The notes under the pieces: generated by a model
Told to the model about the DNA's origin: nothing
What the model saw: only the letters and a program-made list of their open reading frames with translations
The model's database searches: none
Position numbers and translations under genes: made by a program
Shown here: piece after piece, positions 26,007-33,595 of the stretch
How the letters are laid out: each line of letters opens with the position of its first letter
Numbering within the stretch: position 1 is the first letter of the stretch
Assembly: GCA_045642205.1 (NCBI GenBank)
Contig: JAZUIK010000023.1
Span: 1 to 37,752, forward strand
Reading direction: 5' to 3'
DNA from: RUG760 sp045642205
GTDB lineage: Bacteria; Bacillota; Clostridia; Lachnospirales; Bianqueaceae
Length of the DNA: 37,752 nt

Positions 26007-27385
26007 GTTTTATCTCCTTGTGTCGTTGATGACGTTTCTTTCTGTTTCTTTAACTGTTTGCGAAGCTTCAAAACGAAGCGGATCAATCTAAAGGTATCCC
26101 GGTTGAACAATGCTCTAAGCAAGGGGAACACCAACACCGTATTGATAGAAAAATGTCCCTTTGTATTCGCATCGAACAAAAGTACCTTCTCCATCATGTC
26201 GGTGGAGACCTCCAGATGCTGTCTGCGGTTTTGTTTCGTCAGCAGCATGGGGGCTACGCTGTAATATCCTCCCAGGATCCTGGCTGTCATATAGGGATCT
26301 CCCGTTCCGAAATGCACGTATGCTTCATAGCGTTTCGGTACCAGAGGTCTTAAGACTCTTTGGATCAGTTTCAGGAATACCTGGATGGTCTCCTTCTTTC
26401 TGGGATACTTATCATACAGCCTCTTGTATTTTTCCACCTGCTTTAGCTTGGGCGCTACCTTCTCATCGAAGGTCTCTTCGATCTTATCCGGTGCATCCAG
26501 AATCGTATCGATCAGGTCCCAAAGGCTATCCAGAAGATCAAACAGTTTGTCGATCAGATGATCGATCTTTTCTGTCAGAGTCTCCTTCGGCTTTGCTTCT
26601 GCAGTTTTCGCATCCTTTGTCTTCTGCTGCTCTTCAAGTTTTCTGGCCTTTTCTTCCGCCTTCTGCTTTCGCTTTGCGTCCTTTTCAGCCTGTTTTAAAG
26701 CTTTCTCTTTTTCCTTGATCGCTTTTTGTTCCAGACGCTGCTTTTCCTTTTCCGATCGTTCCGCCTGCTTTTTCGCCTTTTCCTGCTGCCACTTCTCCAG
26801 AGCTTCCTCCGGCTTCATCTTCATAATGGAGACGCCCTGTTTCATCATGGCGACACCCTTTTGAAGCGGAGTCTCTTTTTCATAGACAACAATGTGAGGC
26901 TCTGTTTTTACAGGCTCATTCTCTTCCACCGCTATGATCTCTTTAGAGATCTCCTCCACGATCGGATCCTCTTTGGCAACTTCCTCTATCAAAGCAGGTT
27001 TTTCTGTCGCGATCAGCTCCGGTTCCGCTGCTTTCTGAAGAGGCTCTACCTCCAGTTCCCCATGATGGGTGAACTCTTCCGTCTGCTTATCGGATCCTCT
27101 TTCTTTTTCCGAACCGGCGATCTCTTTCCAGGCTACTTTCACCTGATAGCGAAGTTTTTTATCTTCAAAAGAGACATTCACTCGGACCAGAGAAAAGAAG
27201 TAGGTGACCCTGGCCTTAAAGCTCATAGTCTCTTCCGACTTTTCTCCGCTGATCCGATAACGGATCGGGGTACTCAAAATGACGATCACCAAAAGCAAGA
27301 TCAGGCCGATCAATCCCAGGATCACAAAAAGAATCCATTTCAGCACGGTTCCGATCACGGCAAGAACACTCAAAAAAAAGCTCAT
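26003..27385 (-). CDS. ytfI: DUF2953 family membrane protein (YtfI-like) with charged insert
   Basis: 460 residues. One N-terminal membrane segment (about 5-35), then a beta-rich stretch (TPIRYRISGEKSEE... KARVTYFFSLVRVNVSF) typical of DUF2953. A long Lys/Glu/Gln-rich coiled-coil or disordered insert occupies roughly 120-265, and a conserved C-terminal part carries HFGTGDPYMTARILGGYYS and VFPLLRALFNRDTF. The insert makes it far longer than the Bacillus protein of about 230 residues. Function unknown; the pairing with ytfJ suggests a sporulation-related role. An AGGAGG site precedes the start. Confidence 0.8.
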   Translation of the reverse strand: MSFFLSVLAVIGTVLKWILFVILGLIGLILLLVIVILSTPIRYRISGEKSEETMSFKARVTYFFSLVRVNVSFEDKKLRYQVKVAWKEIAGSEKERGSDKQTEEFTHHGELEVEPLQKAAEPELIATEKPALIEEVAKEDPIVEEISKEIIAVEENEPVKTEPHIVVYEKETPLQKGVAMMKQGVSIMKMKPEEALEKWQQEKAKKQAERSEKEKQRLEQKAIKEKEKALKQAEKDAKRKQKAEEKARKLEEQQKTKDAKTAEAKPKETLTEKIDHLIDKLFDLLDSLWDLIDTILDAPDKIEETFDEKVAPKLKQVEKYKRLYDKYPRKKETIQVFLKLIQRVLRPLVPKRYEAYVHFGTGDPYMTARILGGYYSVAPMLLTKQNRRQHLEVSTDMMEKVLLFDANTKGHFSINTVLVFPLLRALFNRDTFRLIRFVLKLRKQLKKQKETSSTTQGDKT

Positions 27386-27440
27386 GGATCCCTCCTGTTC
27401 TCTCAGATTTCAGAATCGCCTGATCAGGCTCCTAAAAGGA

Positions 27441-27526
27441 TACACCTGTATCCCTCACGGGTCCACCTGTACCCTCACGGGTCCACCTGTACCCTCACGG
27501 GTCCACCTGTACCCTCACGGGTACAG
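27441..27526. repeat. 20-bp tandem repeat of small hairpins (VNTR-like)
   Basis: Three identical 20-base units (GTCCACCTGTACCCTCACGG at 27461, 27481 and 27501), preceded by a degenerate unit at 27441-27460. The last repeat runs into GTACAG, making the perfect hairpin CTGTACCC-TCAC-GGGTACAG at 27507-27526, and each inner unit keeps ACCC-TCAC-GGGT. The distal unit forms GGATACA-GG-TGTATCC, followed by TTTT on the minus strand. The array overlaps the stop codon of the 78-residue gene and probably works as its terminator. Confidence 0.85.
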
Positions 27527-27751
27527 GGAAAGGATCGTTTCCTTGATCCTCTTACCCTCCGGATCTGCCTGATAGGCCCGTTGCAGAATCCCCTGCACTT
27601 CCTCCAGGGCTCTGCCTTTATCGGAAGCATAACGCAGCTTGATGTAGCCGCCCTCTACTTCCTCATATTTTTCATAGTCATCCTCTGCAATGATCTCCAG
27701 ATAGGAAGGATGTGCCTTGCAGAGACAGACCCAGAATCCCTTACTCGGCAT
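27515..27751 (-). CDS. small hypothetical protein (78 residues)
   Basis: Unrecognised. Starts MPSKGFWVCLCKAHPSYLE, then an acidic patch (EDDYEKYEEVEGG) and a C-terminal helix-like part. The ATG at 27751 overlaps the end of the upstream small gene by 11 bases, so it would be translated by coupling. A longer frame starting at 27901 exists, but its extra 50 residues are an Arg/Lys-rich shadow of the upstream gene. The stop lies inside a tandem repeat hairpin. The folded-protein-like composition favours a real gene, without proof. Confidence 0.6.
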   Translation of the reverse strand: MPSKGFWVCLCKAHPSYLEIIAEDDYEKYEEVEGGYIKLRYASDKGRALEEVQGILQRAYQADPEGKRIKETILSLYP

Positions 27752-28181
27752 CTTCCGTCTTAGGTGCTTCCTCTGTGGTCTCTTCGGCAGTTTCGTCTGC
27801 CTTGCATTCTTCGCATGCAGTCTCCTCTGCCGGTGCAGCTGCTTCACAAGCCTCACAAGCAGTCTCTGCTTCTTCAGCCTTCTCGGTCTCTTCGGGAGCA
27901 TTGGTCTCCTGAGCCTTCAGATCCTTGATGATGGCTTCCTGCTCTTCGATGCGCTTGCATGCTGCCTCGACGATGCTGCCGTCGCGATTCAATGTTCCCT
28001 TTTCGATCTGATACATAATACGGCCAAAGGAAGCGTATGCCTTATCTCTCTCTGCTTCTGCACGAGTGATATCGATCTTTGCCTTTGCCTTATCTGCTGT
28101 ATCTTTGGTTGCCTGGACGATGGTACGTCCGATAATGCTGGCTTCTTTCACGATCTTATTGATGTACTGACTGTAATCCAT
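27741..28181 (-). CDS. small coiled-coil protein with acidic tail and paired CxxC motifs
   Basis: 146 residues. The first ~90 form a charged helix (MDYSQYINKIVKEASIIGRTIVQATKDTADKAKAK begins it; quoted in parts elsewhere). The C-terminal ~55 are Glu/Ala-rich and contain CEAC-x10-CEEC, the spacing of a zinc ribbon within a strongly acidic background. A related layout (N-terminal helix then CPKC-x11-CIMC) occurs in the protein at 35244-35621. No function known. It has a near-consensus promoter and an AGGAGG site, so it is likely well expressed. Confidence 0.75.
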   Translation of the reverse strand: MDYSQYINKIVKEASIIGRTIVQATKDTADKAKAKIDITRAEAERDKAYASFGRIMYQIEKGTLNRDGSIVEAACKRIEEQEAIIKDLKAQETNAPEETEKAEEAETACEACEAAAPAEETACEECKADETAEETTEEAPKTEDAE

Positions 28182-28216
28182 GATATTTACCTCCTGATTA
28201 CTCCGTATTTTCTTGA

Positions 28217-28245
28217 ATTATAGCACCCCCAGAGGGGAGCGTCAA
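28217..28245 (-). promoter_or_regulatory. promoter of the small coiled-coil protein gene
   Basis: Minus strand -35 TTGACG (28240-28245), 17-base spacer, extended -10 TGC-TATAAT (-10 at 28217-28222). The spacer contains CCCC-TCT-GGGG, a small palindrome in a position where a repressor could block polymerase. Confidence 0.8.
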
Positions 28246-28253
28246 TGAAACAA

Positions 28254-28287
28254 AAGACCCGTCCTCCACTCGGAAAAGACGGGTCTT
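28254..28287 (-). terminator. terminator after the cold-shock gene
   Basis: AAGACCCGTC (28254-28263) pairs with GACGGGTCTT (28278-28287); on the minus strand the stem is followed by TTGTTTCATT. It separates the cold-shock gene from the next promoter. Confidence 0.75.
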
Positions 28288-28367
28288 CTGCTCAAACGGC
28301 GGCTTAGAAAAATACCACCGTTATCTGTTTTATTTGATTATGGAATTTATGGTCTGTGTTCCAATGA

Positions 28368-28583
28368 TCAACCAACGATGGTAACGTTAGCTGCACGCTT
28401 CTTCGCGGGGTTCTTGGGGTCGTCTTCTACTTCGTACTCGACCTTCTGTCCCTCGTTCAGAGTCTTGAAGCCCTCAACCTGGATTGCAGAGAAATGTACA
28501 AAAATGTCATCTCCACCATTTGCGTCTGCGATAAAGCCATAGCCCTTCTCCGGGTTAAACCACTTAACCGTACCCTGATTCAT
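28368..28583 (-). CDS. cspA: cold-shock protein (CspA family)
   Basis: 71 residues, single cold-shock domain. RNP1 KGYGFI and RNP2 DIFVHF are intact. It binds single-stranded RNA and DNA as an RNA chaperone. The gene stands alone between two terminators, with an AGGAGG site and a leader of about 100 bases, the arrangement known for thermally regulated csp genes. Confidence 0.96.
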   Translation of the reverse strand: MNQGTVKWFNPEKGYGFIADANGGDDIFVHFSAIQVEGFKTLNEGQKVEYEVEDDPKNPAKKRAANVTIVG

Positions 28584-28692
28584 GAATAGGTCCTCCTGTT
28601 TTTCAACAAATAATCGTCACTTGAAAGAACATGACGCTGGAAGGGATGTTAAAATCGTCTCCGAAAACTGTCATATCATAAAGTGCTTGTAC

Positions 28693-28722
28693 AAAATAAC
28701 ACACCGACTTATTAAAAGTCAA
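28693..28722 (-). promoter_or_regulatory. cspA promoter
   Basis: Minus strand -35 TTGACT (28717-28722), 18-base spacer, -10 TATTTT (28693-28698) preceded by TGT. It gives a ~100-base leader. The rest of the gap (28723-28891) is A/T-rich, and I see nothing specific in it. Confidence 0.55.
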
Positions 28723-28891
28723 GGAGTTTCACAAATTTCTTGCAGTTTTTCTTTCATTTAAAGCATTTTGACGAAAAAATCCACATTTTTCGCCCTATTT
28801 CGGCTCACAAGCCCCTGATAAAACATGTACTTGATCGATCGTATCCAATTAAATTTTTGTATTATTAAATACTTTTTAAAAACAAAATGAG

Positions 28892-28924
28892 AGCCCCGAT
28901 CGATTTTTTACATCGATCAGGGCT
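28892..28924. terminator. terminator after alaX
   Basis: AGCCCCGATCGAT (28892-28904) pairs with ATCGATCAGGGCT (28912-28924), with one mismatch. TTTTTAAA follows on the plus strand and CTCATTTTGTTTTT on the minus strand. It ends the alaX transcript. Confidence 0.8.
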
Positions 28925-28962
28925 TTTTAAAGCAATTATTCTGTTAACAGAGTCTTTTTATC

Positions 28963-30162
28963 TCAGATTTCTGCATTTTCCAACCAAATATGCAACTTTT
29001 CAGTCATTCCACTAACGGTTCCCTGGATCATGCGGTTATTTCCACCGCCTTTGGATCCCAGTTCCTGGCGCATCTTATTTGCCAGCTGCTTCATGTCTTC
29101 CTTCTCGGAAGCTGCCATAAAGAACCAGTTATCCTCTCCCTTAGGGATCAGTACGGATACTCTTCCTTCAAAGCAGGGAGCCAGGGCGTTCAAAAGATTC
29201 CGGACCGCTGTCTGATCCGCCCCTTCCTCTTCCACGATGCAAAGAGATCTTTGAGATGAGGCTTTAGTCTTGAGTTCTGTGAGACGATACTCATTCAACA
29301 ACTGGTTCAGTCTGACATTTTTACCATTGGCATCAGAAAGCTCCTGCCTCAGCTTTTCAACGGAAGCCTTGACATGGTCGATGGAAGTGGAAAGATCTCC
29401 TGCCATCTGGGTAAGCAGATCATGCTTCTGGGAATAATCTCTTAGGGCTCTCATTCCGCAGACGATGGTCAGACGGATTCCACCTTTATAGTTTTCCGCA
29501 CGGATGATCTTGATCATACCGACTTCACCGGTCTGCATGACATGGGGAGCACAGCAGGCACACAGATCTACCTTCTCCTCCAGCGTTCCCACCTTGACGA
29601 TTCGAACGGCACCGCTCAGCTCCTTCTTGCTGCGGTAATCCATCTGCTTTAAGGTCTCCGCATCGGGGTAGAACACCGTAATGGGGAGATTGCGGTAAAC
29701 GATGTCATTGCCATCCTTCTCCAACTGCAGGACCTCTTCTCTGGTCATGGGGCCGTCAAAATCCAGCGTCGTCACATCATCACCCAGATGAAAGCCCACA
29801 TTGTGGTAGCCTTTTCTGGCATACATGATACCGGAAAGGATATGCTCACCGCTATGCTGCTGCATATTGCCGAAACGATACTCCCAGTCCAGTTCACCGT
29901 GGATCGTCTCTCCCACCGTTACAGGTTCCTTTACATAGTGACGGATATGCTCGTCCTTTTCCTGGACATCCAGTACCTCCTGACAAAGGTCTCCCTGCTT
30001 TAAGGTACCTTTATCGCATTTCTGTCCGCCGCCTTCGGCAAAGAAGGCTGTCTGGTCCATCTCGACCGCGTACAGACCTCTCTTCTCGTCGACCTCACAG
30101 GCTGTTACGACCGCATCGAAAACGCGGATGTGGGAATCAGTATCATACAGTTTCACGCTCAT
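28963..30162 (-). CDS. alaX: alanyl-tRNA editing protein AlaX-L (with DHHA1 domain)
   Basis: 399 residues. Free-standing relative of the AlaRS editing half that deacylates mischarged Ser- or Gly-tRNA(Ala). An N-terminal AlaRS-like domain (FAEGGGQKCDKG) leads to the zinc and catalytic motif HSGEH at 103-107 and C203-x3-H207 in CACCAPHV. A helical linker near 235-290 leads to a C-terminal DHHA1 domain with SKGGGNNRMIQG. The start overlaps the ispD stop by 20 bases, with an AGGAG site before it. Confidence 0.92.
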   Translation of the reverse strand: MSVKLYDTDSHIRVFDAVVTACEVDEKRGLYAVEMDQTAFFAEGGGQKCDKGTLKQGDLCQEVLDVQEKDEHIRHYVKEPVTVGETIHGELDWEYRFGNMQQHSGEHILSGIMYARKGYHNVGFHLGDDVTTLDFDGPMTREEVLQLEKDGNDIVYRNLPITVFYPDAETLKQMDYRSKKELSGAVRIVKVGTLEEKVDLCACCAPHVMQTGEVGMIKIIRAENYKGGIRLTIVCGMRALRDYSQKHDLLTQMAGDLSTSIDHVKASVEKLRQELSDANGKNVRLNQLLNEYRLTELKTKASSQRSLCIVEEEGADQTAVRNLLNALAPCFEGRVSVLIPKGEDNWFFMAASEKEDMKQLANKMRQELGSKGGGNNRMIQGTVSGMTEKLHIWLENAEI

Positions 30163-30850
30163 TCAATATCTCCTCTGCCAGATTCAGATCTTCCGGCGTT
30201 GTCAGTTTGATGTTAGTGTAAGATCCTTCTACGATCTTCACCCTTCGGTTTCCATATTTTTCCATGATCTGGCTGTCATCGGTACAACTCTCGTCTCCCA
30301 TAGCCAGAGCCTTCTCATGAGCGGATAAGATCTCACTGAGCAGGAAGGTCTGAGGCGTCTGGGCTGCCCAAAGACGACTTCTGATGGGCGTATCCTCCAC
30401 CGTACCGTCATCCCCGGCGATCTTGATGGTATCTTTGACAGGAACCGCCAGCAGCGCTCCCCCAAAGTCCTCAGCCGCCCGGATAGTAGAGAGGATCTCC
30501 TCTTTTCTGACAAAGGGTCTGGCTCCGTCATGGATCAGGACGATATCGCACTCCTTCGGAACTGCCCGAAGACCATTGCGAACCGATGCCTGTCTGGTGG
30601 CCCCTCCCAAAACAACATCCTTGACCTTATCCAGATGATAGGTCCTGATGAGTTCTTCACACTGAGGGCGATCTTCTTCCGATGAGATCAGCACGATGCC
30701 TTCCACTTCGGTCATTTTCTGGAAGATCGCCAGGGTCCAGACAAGGATCGCCTTTCCCCTTAGCTCTATAAACTGCTTGTGGACAGCCTTTCCCATCCGG
30801 CTTCCGGAGCCGGCGGAGGGAATGACTGCCCATATCTTTTTTTCACTCAT
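30143..30850 (-). CDS. ispD: 2-C-methyl-D-erythritol 4-phosphate cytidylyltransferase
   Basis: 235 residues. Third step of the MEP isoprenoid pathway. PSAGSGSRMG near 11-20 is the CTP-binding loop, with a following KQF, and IHDGARPFV and AAQTPQTF are the other signature segments. ispF does not follow, although it often does; the next gene is alaX. MEP-pathway isoprenoids supply undecaprenyl phosphate for the wall enzymes encoded elsewhere in the window. Confidence 0.95.
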   Translation of the reverse strand: MSEKKIWAVIPSAGSGSRMGKAVHKQFIELRGKAILVWTLAIFQKMTEVEGIVLISSEEDRPQCEELIRTYHLDKVKDVVLGGATRQASVRNGLRAVPKECDIVLIHDGARPFVRKEEILSTIRAAEDFGGALLAVPVKDTIKIAGDDGTVEDTPIRSRLWAAQTPQTFLLSEILSAHEKALAMGDESCTDDSQIMEKYGNRRVKIVEGSYTNIKLTTPEDLNLAEEILNERETV

Positions 30851-30873
30851 GACTCTTCTTTACCCGATCTTTG

Positions 30874-31614
30874 TTATTCGGTCTCGTTCCAACGATCCTT
30901 TGTGAACTCATACATGGCAATGCCTGCGGCCATGGGCAGGTTCAAGGAATCGATATCCTTGGAATGCTTGATGATGACGGCACTGCAAAACTCTGCATAC
31001 CGATCCGGCAGTCCGGTTGCCTCGTTGCCAAAGACAAGAGAGAAAGGCTCTTCTTTTTGAGCAACGACCTCAGGCAAAGGACGGCTTGCCTGGAGCATGA
31101 AGGCATAAAGATGATTTTCGGGGAAACGCTTTTTGTAATCCTCGATAGTATCAAAATACTCGACCTGTACATGGAACGCAGCTCCCATGGTGGCACGGAT
31201 CACTCTGGGATCATAGAAATCCACTGCCTGACGGACAATGGCGATCTTTGTCAGACCAAAACCGGTGGCCGTTCTGACAATGGTACCCAGATTGCCGGCA
31301 TCTGAGGGATTGACCAGGAGAAGATGATTTCCCTTCTGGAGTCTGTCCTTCGTCTTTTTGAATTCGGCGATGACAAAACAGTTTCCCTTGGGAGAAAGGA
31401 TATTGAATGCTTTGTCACTCTCTACGATCTCGATATGCTTTTTGCGGCAGGTCTCCAGGATCTCGTGGATCCCGCCTTCATCTCTGCTGGAGGAAGAGAT
31501 AAAGACTCTATTTACTCTCTCAGGCTGACACTTGAGAAGCTCATACGTCAAAGTCGCACCCAGCGTATAGGAGACCTCCATGTCATGCTTATACCTTTGA
31601 ATCTTGATTGCCAT
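30874..31614 (-). CDS. TrmH/SpoU family RNA 2'-O-methyltransferase
   Basis: 246 residues. SPOUT fold with the three family motifs: NPSDAGNLGTIVRTA (motif 1), LVFGNEATGLPD (motif 2) and IDSLNLPMAAGIAMYEF (motif 3, SAM knot). The N-terminal ~90 residues are the substrate-binding domain. Target nucleotide unknown; homologues act on 23S rRNA or tRNA. ispD starts 23 bases after its stop. A GAGGTG site precedes the start. Confidence 0.88.
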   Translation of the reverse strand: MAIKIQRYKHDMEVSYTLGATLTYELLKCQPERVNRVFISSSSRDEGGIHEILETCRKKHIEIVESDKAFNILSPKGNCFVIAEFKKTKDRLQKGNHLLLVNPSDAGNLGTIVRTATGFGLTKIAIVRQAVDFYDPRVIRATMGAAFHVQVEYFDTIEDYKKRFPENHLYAFMLQASRPLPEVVAQKEEPFSLVFGNEATGLPDRYAEFCSAVIIKHSKDIDSLNLPMAAGIAMYEFTKDRWNETE

Positions 31615-31625
31615 ATTGCACCTCT

Positions 31626-31660
31626 AACGAAACGGCGGCCTTACAGCCGCCATTCTCGTT
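31626..31660. terminator. hairpin between the MFS transporter and methyltransferase genes
   Basis: GGCGGC-CTTACA-GCCGCC extended by AACGA/TCGTT and AA/TT pairs with one bulge, about 14 bp. TTTTTATTATTTT follows closely on the plus strand and GTTTCGTTAG on the minus strand. It probably limits readthrough from the transporter gene. Confidence 0.6.
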
Positions 31661-31689
31661 TTTATTATTTTATATTGGATATCTTTTGC

Positions 31690-32985
31690 TTAACGAAGTA
31701 CCTTCTGCTTGTCTGCCAGCTTCAGGAAGACAAATCCCAGAGCAAAGAAGATGGCCAGGCAGGCAACAGCTACATTGATGGTACCGCCTGCCAGCTTTAC
31801 GACAGCGATAACAGCGGAACCAAGGAAGGATGCACCCTTCGCAAAGATATCATAGATACCGAAATACTCTCCGGAGTTCTCGGCAGGAATGATCTTGGAA
31901 TAGTAGGATCTGGACAGAGACTGGATGGATCCCTGAAAGCATCCGACACCAAAAGCAAGGATACCGAAGTGCAGCAGAGTTCTCAGGGTCAGTGCATACA
32001 GACAGACTGCGAAGTAACCGACGATGCACACCAGGATCAAAGTAACGGTATCATACTTGTTGGACAGCTTAGCGAAGATCAGAGATCCGCCGAAGGCAAC
32101 AACCTGCGTTGCCAGAAGGAAGACGACCTGTCCGACGGTATCCAGATTCAGATCGGTACCGATGTTGATACAGTTGTCAATGATGGTTCCGACACCGTCA
32201 ATATAAAGGAAGAAAGCGATAAGGAAGAACAGGACCTTCTTATTATCGACGGCAATGCTCTTCAAGGTTCCGAAGATCTTACCAAAGGCCTTGCCGATGG
32301 CGTTCTTTTCGCTCTCTACATAGTTCTTCTGCTGGTAGTTCTTAAGAAGGGGAAGGGTTACCAGTGCCCACCACAGAGCGGTCACGAAGAAGCCGATGAA
32401 CTTGGAAACACCCTCGGAGAGGATGCCGACCATATCAGGGCCAAGTACGTAAGCGATCAGGGCGATCAGGAAAGGAATACAGCTTCCGATGTAACCCCAT
32501 GCATAACCATAGGAGGAAACCTCGTCCATTCTCTCTTCCGTGGTGACATCGTTCAGCATGGAATCGTAGAAGGTCAGGGAAGCACTGTAGCAGATCTTTG
32601 TGATGACATAGATCACAATGAACAATACCCAGTTAGCAGCAAATCCATTGATGACACATCCGATAACACCCAGTGCCACAGAGGTAGAGAAGATGATCTT
32701 CTTCGTATCCTTATGGTCTGCAATGGCGCCGCAGATCGGTCCGATAAGAGCAACGATGATGGTGACTACTGCGATCGCAATGGAGAAATATGCGGTTGCC
32801 TGATCGGAAGTGATCTGTCCGGGATTGGTTCCGATGGCCAGATTCTTAAACCAGATGGGGATCAGAGAACATGCCAGCATGGTGAAGGCGGAATTACCTA
32901 CGTCATACAGCACCCATGCAAATTCCTGCTTGGTCAGATTCTTGAATATCTTTGACTCATTAAGAGCCTGAAAAAGGCTTTTCAT
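31690..32985 (-). CDS. MFS transporter, Atg22/UMF1 family
   Basis: 431 residues with about 12 hydrophobic helices. The N-terminal FAWVLYDVGNSAF is the signature of the Atg22-like (UMF1) branch of the major facilitator superfamily, and PICGAIADHKDTKK is the loop 2-3 motif. Yeast Atg22 exports amino acids from the vacuole; bacterial substrates are mostly unknown, so only 'exporter or uptake carrier' can be said. Single-gene unit with hairpins on its downstream side. Confidence 0.85.
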   Translation of the reverse strand: MKSLFQALNESKIFKNLTKQEFAWVLYDVGNSAFTMLACSLIPIWFKNLAIGTNPGQITSDQATAYFSIAIAVVTIIVALIGPICGAIADHKDTKKIIFSTSVALGVIGCVINGFAANWVLFIVIYVITKICYSASLTFYDSMLNDVTTEERMDEVSSYGYAWGYIGSCIPFLIALIAYVLGPDMVGILSEGVSKFIGFFVTALWWALVTLPLLKNYQQKNYVESEKNAIGKAFGKIFGTLKSIAVDNKKVLFFLIAFFLYIDGVGTIIDNCINIGTDLNLDTVGQVVFLLATQVVAFGGSLIFAKLSNKYDTVTLILVCIVGYFAVCLYALTLRTLLHFGILAFGVGCFQGSIQSLSRSYYSKIIPAENSGEYFGIYDIFAKGASFLGSAVIAVVKLAGGTINVAVACLAIFFALGFVFLKLADKQKVLR

Positions 32986-33018
32986 AGTAAAGTCCCTTCT
33001 TTCTTGGTACTGATTACC

Positions 33019-33047
33019 ATCTTATCACGATTTACCTCTGTTTAAAA
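33019..33047 (-). promoter_or_regulatory. possible promoter of the MFS transporter gene
   Basis: Extended -10 TGA-TAAGAT (-10 at 33019-33024 on the minus strand) with a poor -35 (TTTTAA at 33042-33047). About 35 bases before the start codon. Confidence 0.4.
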
Positions 33048-33123
33048 GGAAAAAGCACGATTTAATTTTGTCTATTTTCACCAGTCCATCAGCCAAAAAC
33101 GGTAAAACTGTTGCGAAACGCAA

Positions 33124-33153
33124 AAATACCGGAAACATCAGTTTCCGGTATTT
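33124..33153. terminator. terminator after the tRNA-Ser pair
   Basis: Perfect 13-bp stem AAATACCGGAAAC-ATCA-GTTTCCGGTATTT; on the minus strand followed by TTGCGTTT. It begins 6 bases after the end of the second tRNA. Confidence 0.85.
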
Positions 33154-33159
33154 CATGAG

Positions 33160-33248
33160 CGGAGATGAAGAGATTTGAACTCTTGCGCCGCTATTAACGA
33201 CCTACTCCCTTTCCAGGGGAGCCCCTTCAGCCACTTGGGTACATCTCC
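33160..33248 (-). tRNA. tRNA-Ser (GGA)
   Basis: Folds as a class II tRNA on the minus strand. Acceptor GGAGATG/CATCTCC, anticodon stem CTCCC/GGGAG with loop CTGGAAA (anticodon GGA, codons UCC/UCU), a long variable arm, T stem AAGAG/CTCTT with loop TTCAAAT, discriminator G. CCA is not encoded. Confidence 0.95.
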
Positions 33249-33286
33249 ATGTGTCCTACAATAAAGCAGGTATTCAATTGTATAAA

Positions 33287-33372
33287 CGGAAAGGGTGGGA
33301 TTTGAACCCACGGCTCCTTACGGAGACACTGGATTTCGAGGCCAGCTCCTTAAGCCACTCGGACACCTCTCC
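33287..33372 (-). tRNA. tRNA-Ser (CGA)
   Basis: Class II tRNA. Acceptor GGAGAGG/CCTTTCC (one G-U), anticodon loop CTCGAAA (anticodon CGA, codon UCG), variable arm CTCC-GTAA-GGAG, T stem GTGGG/CCCAC, discriminator G, no encoded CCA. The anticodon stem CTGGC/TCCAG has a C-U mismatch next to the loop. Transcribed together with tRNA-Ser(GGA). Confidence 0.95.
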
Positions 33373-33424
33373 ATAAGCCGTTTATGCTTTTCACGAGATT
33401 CGTCATTCGCAAAACGCAAGGGTT

Positions 33425-33453
33425 ATTATATTGCATAATCTCTTTCGTGTCAA
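33425..33453 (-). promoter_or_regulatory. tRNA-Ser operon promoter
   Basis: Exact consensus on the minus strand: TTGACA (33448-33453), 17 bases, TATAAT (33425-33430), about 53 bases before the first tRNA. The strongest promoter in the window, as usual for stable RNA genes. Confidence 0.9.
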
Positions 33454-33537
33454 CCCCGCCGGAATGAAATTTTTCCTGCATTTTTACAGATTCTTTCCCG
33501 TCTTTTTGCAAATATACAATACATTCCTGCAAAAATG

Positions 33538-33546
33538 TGATACAAT
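33538..33546 (+). promoter_or_regulatory. malic enzyme promoter (extended -10)
   Basis: TGA-TACAAT with the -10 at 33541-33546. At 17-base spacing the -35 is AATACA, so recognition probably relies on the TG motif. About 50 bases before the start codon. Confidence 0.5.
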
Positions 33547-33595
33547 AGATGGCAGTGTCCCGGCGTTGCCGGAAAGAATCAAAGGAGAAATGATC

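Noticed and set aside
27441..27520. CRISPR array
   Set aside because: The units are contiguous with no spacers and no cas genes are present; it is a simple tandem repeat.
27752..27901. Longer start for the 78-residue protein gene
   Set aside because: The extra 50 residues are almost all Arg, Lys, Leu and Pro and are a frame shadow of the upstream acidic protein. The ATG at 27751 gives a compositionally normal protein.
31324..32955. 543-codon open frame on the strand opposite the MFS transporter, and similar long antisense frames opposite ftsZ (7846-9201), lysC (6430-7755), rlmI (21909-22907), the D-aminoacylase (24281-25198) and the malic enzyme (33350-34081)
   Set aside because: They lie wholly opposite genes with clear family motifs, have no recognisable domains, odd composition and no proper ribosome sites. 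They arise because codon use in the real genes leaves few stops on the other strand.
33431..33595. N-terminal extension of the malic enzyme
   Set aside because: It would cover the promoter and the AAAGGAG ribosome site. The family N-terminus begins at the ATG at 33596.
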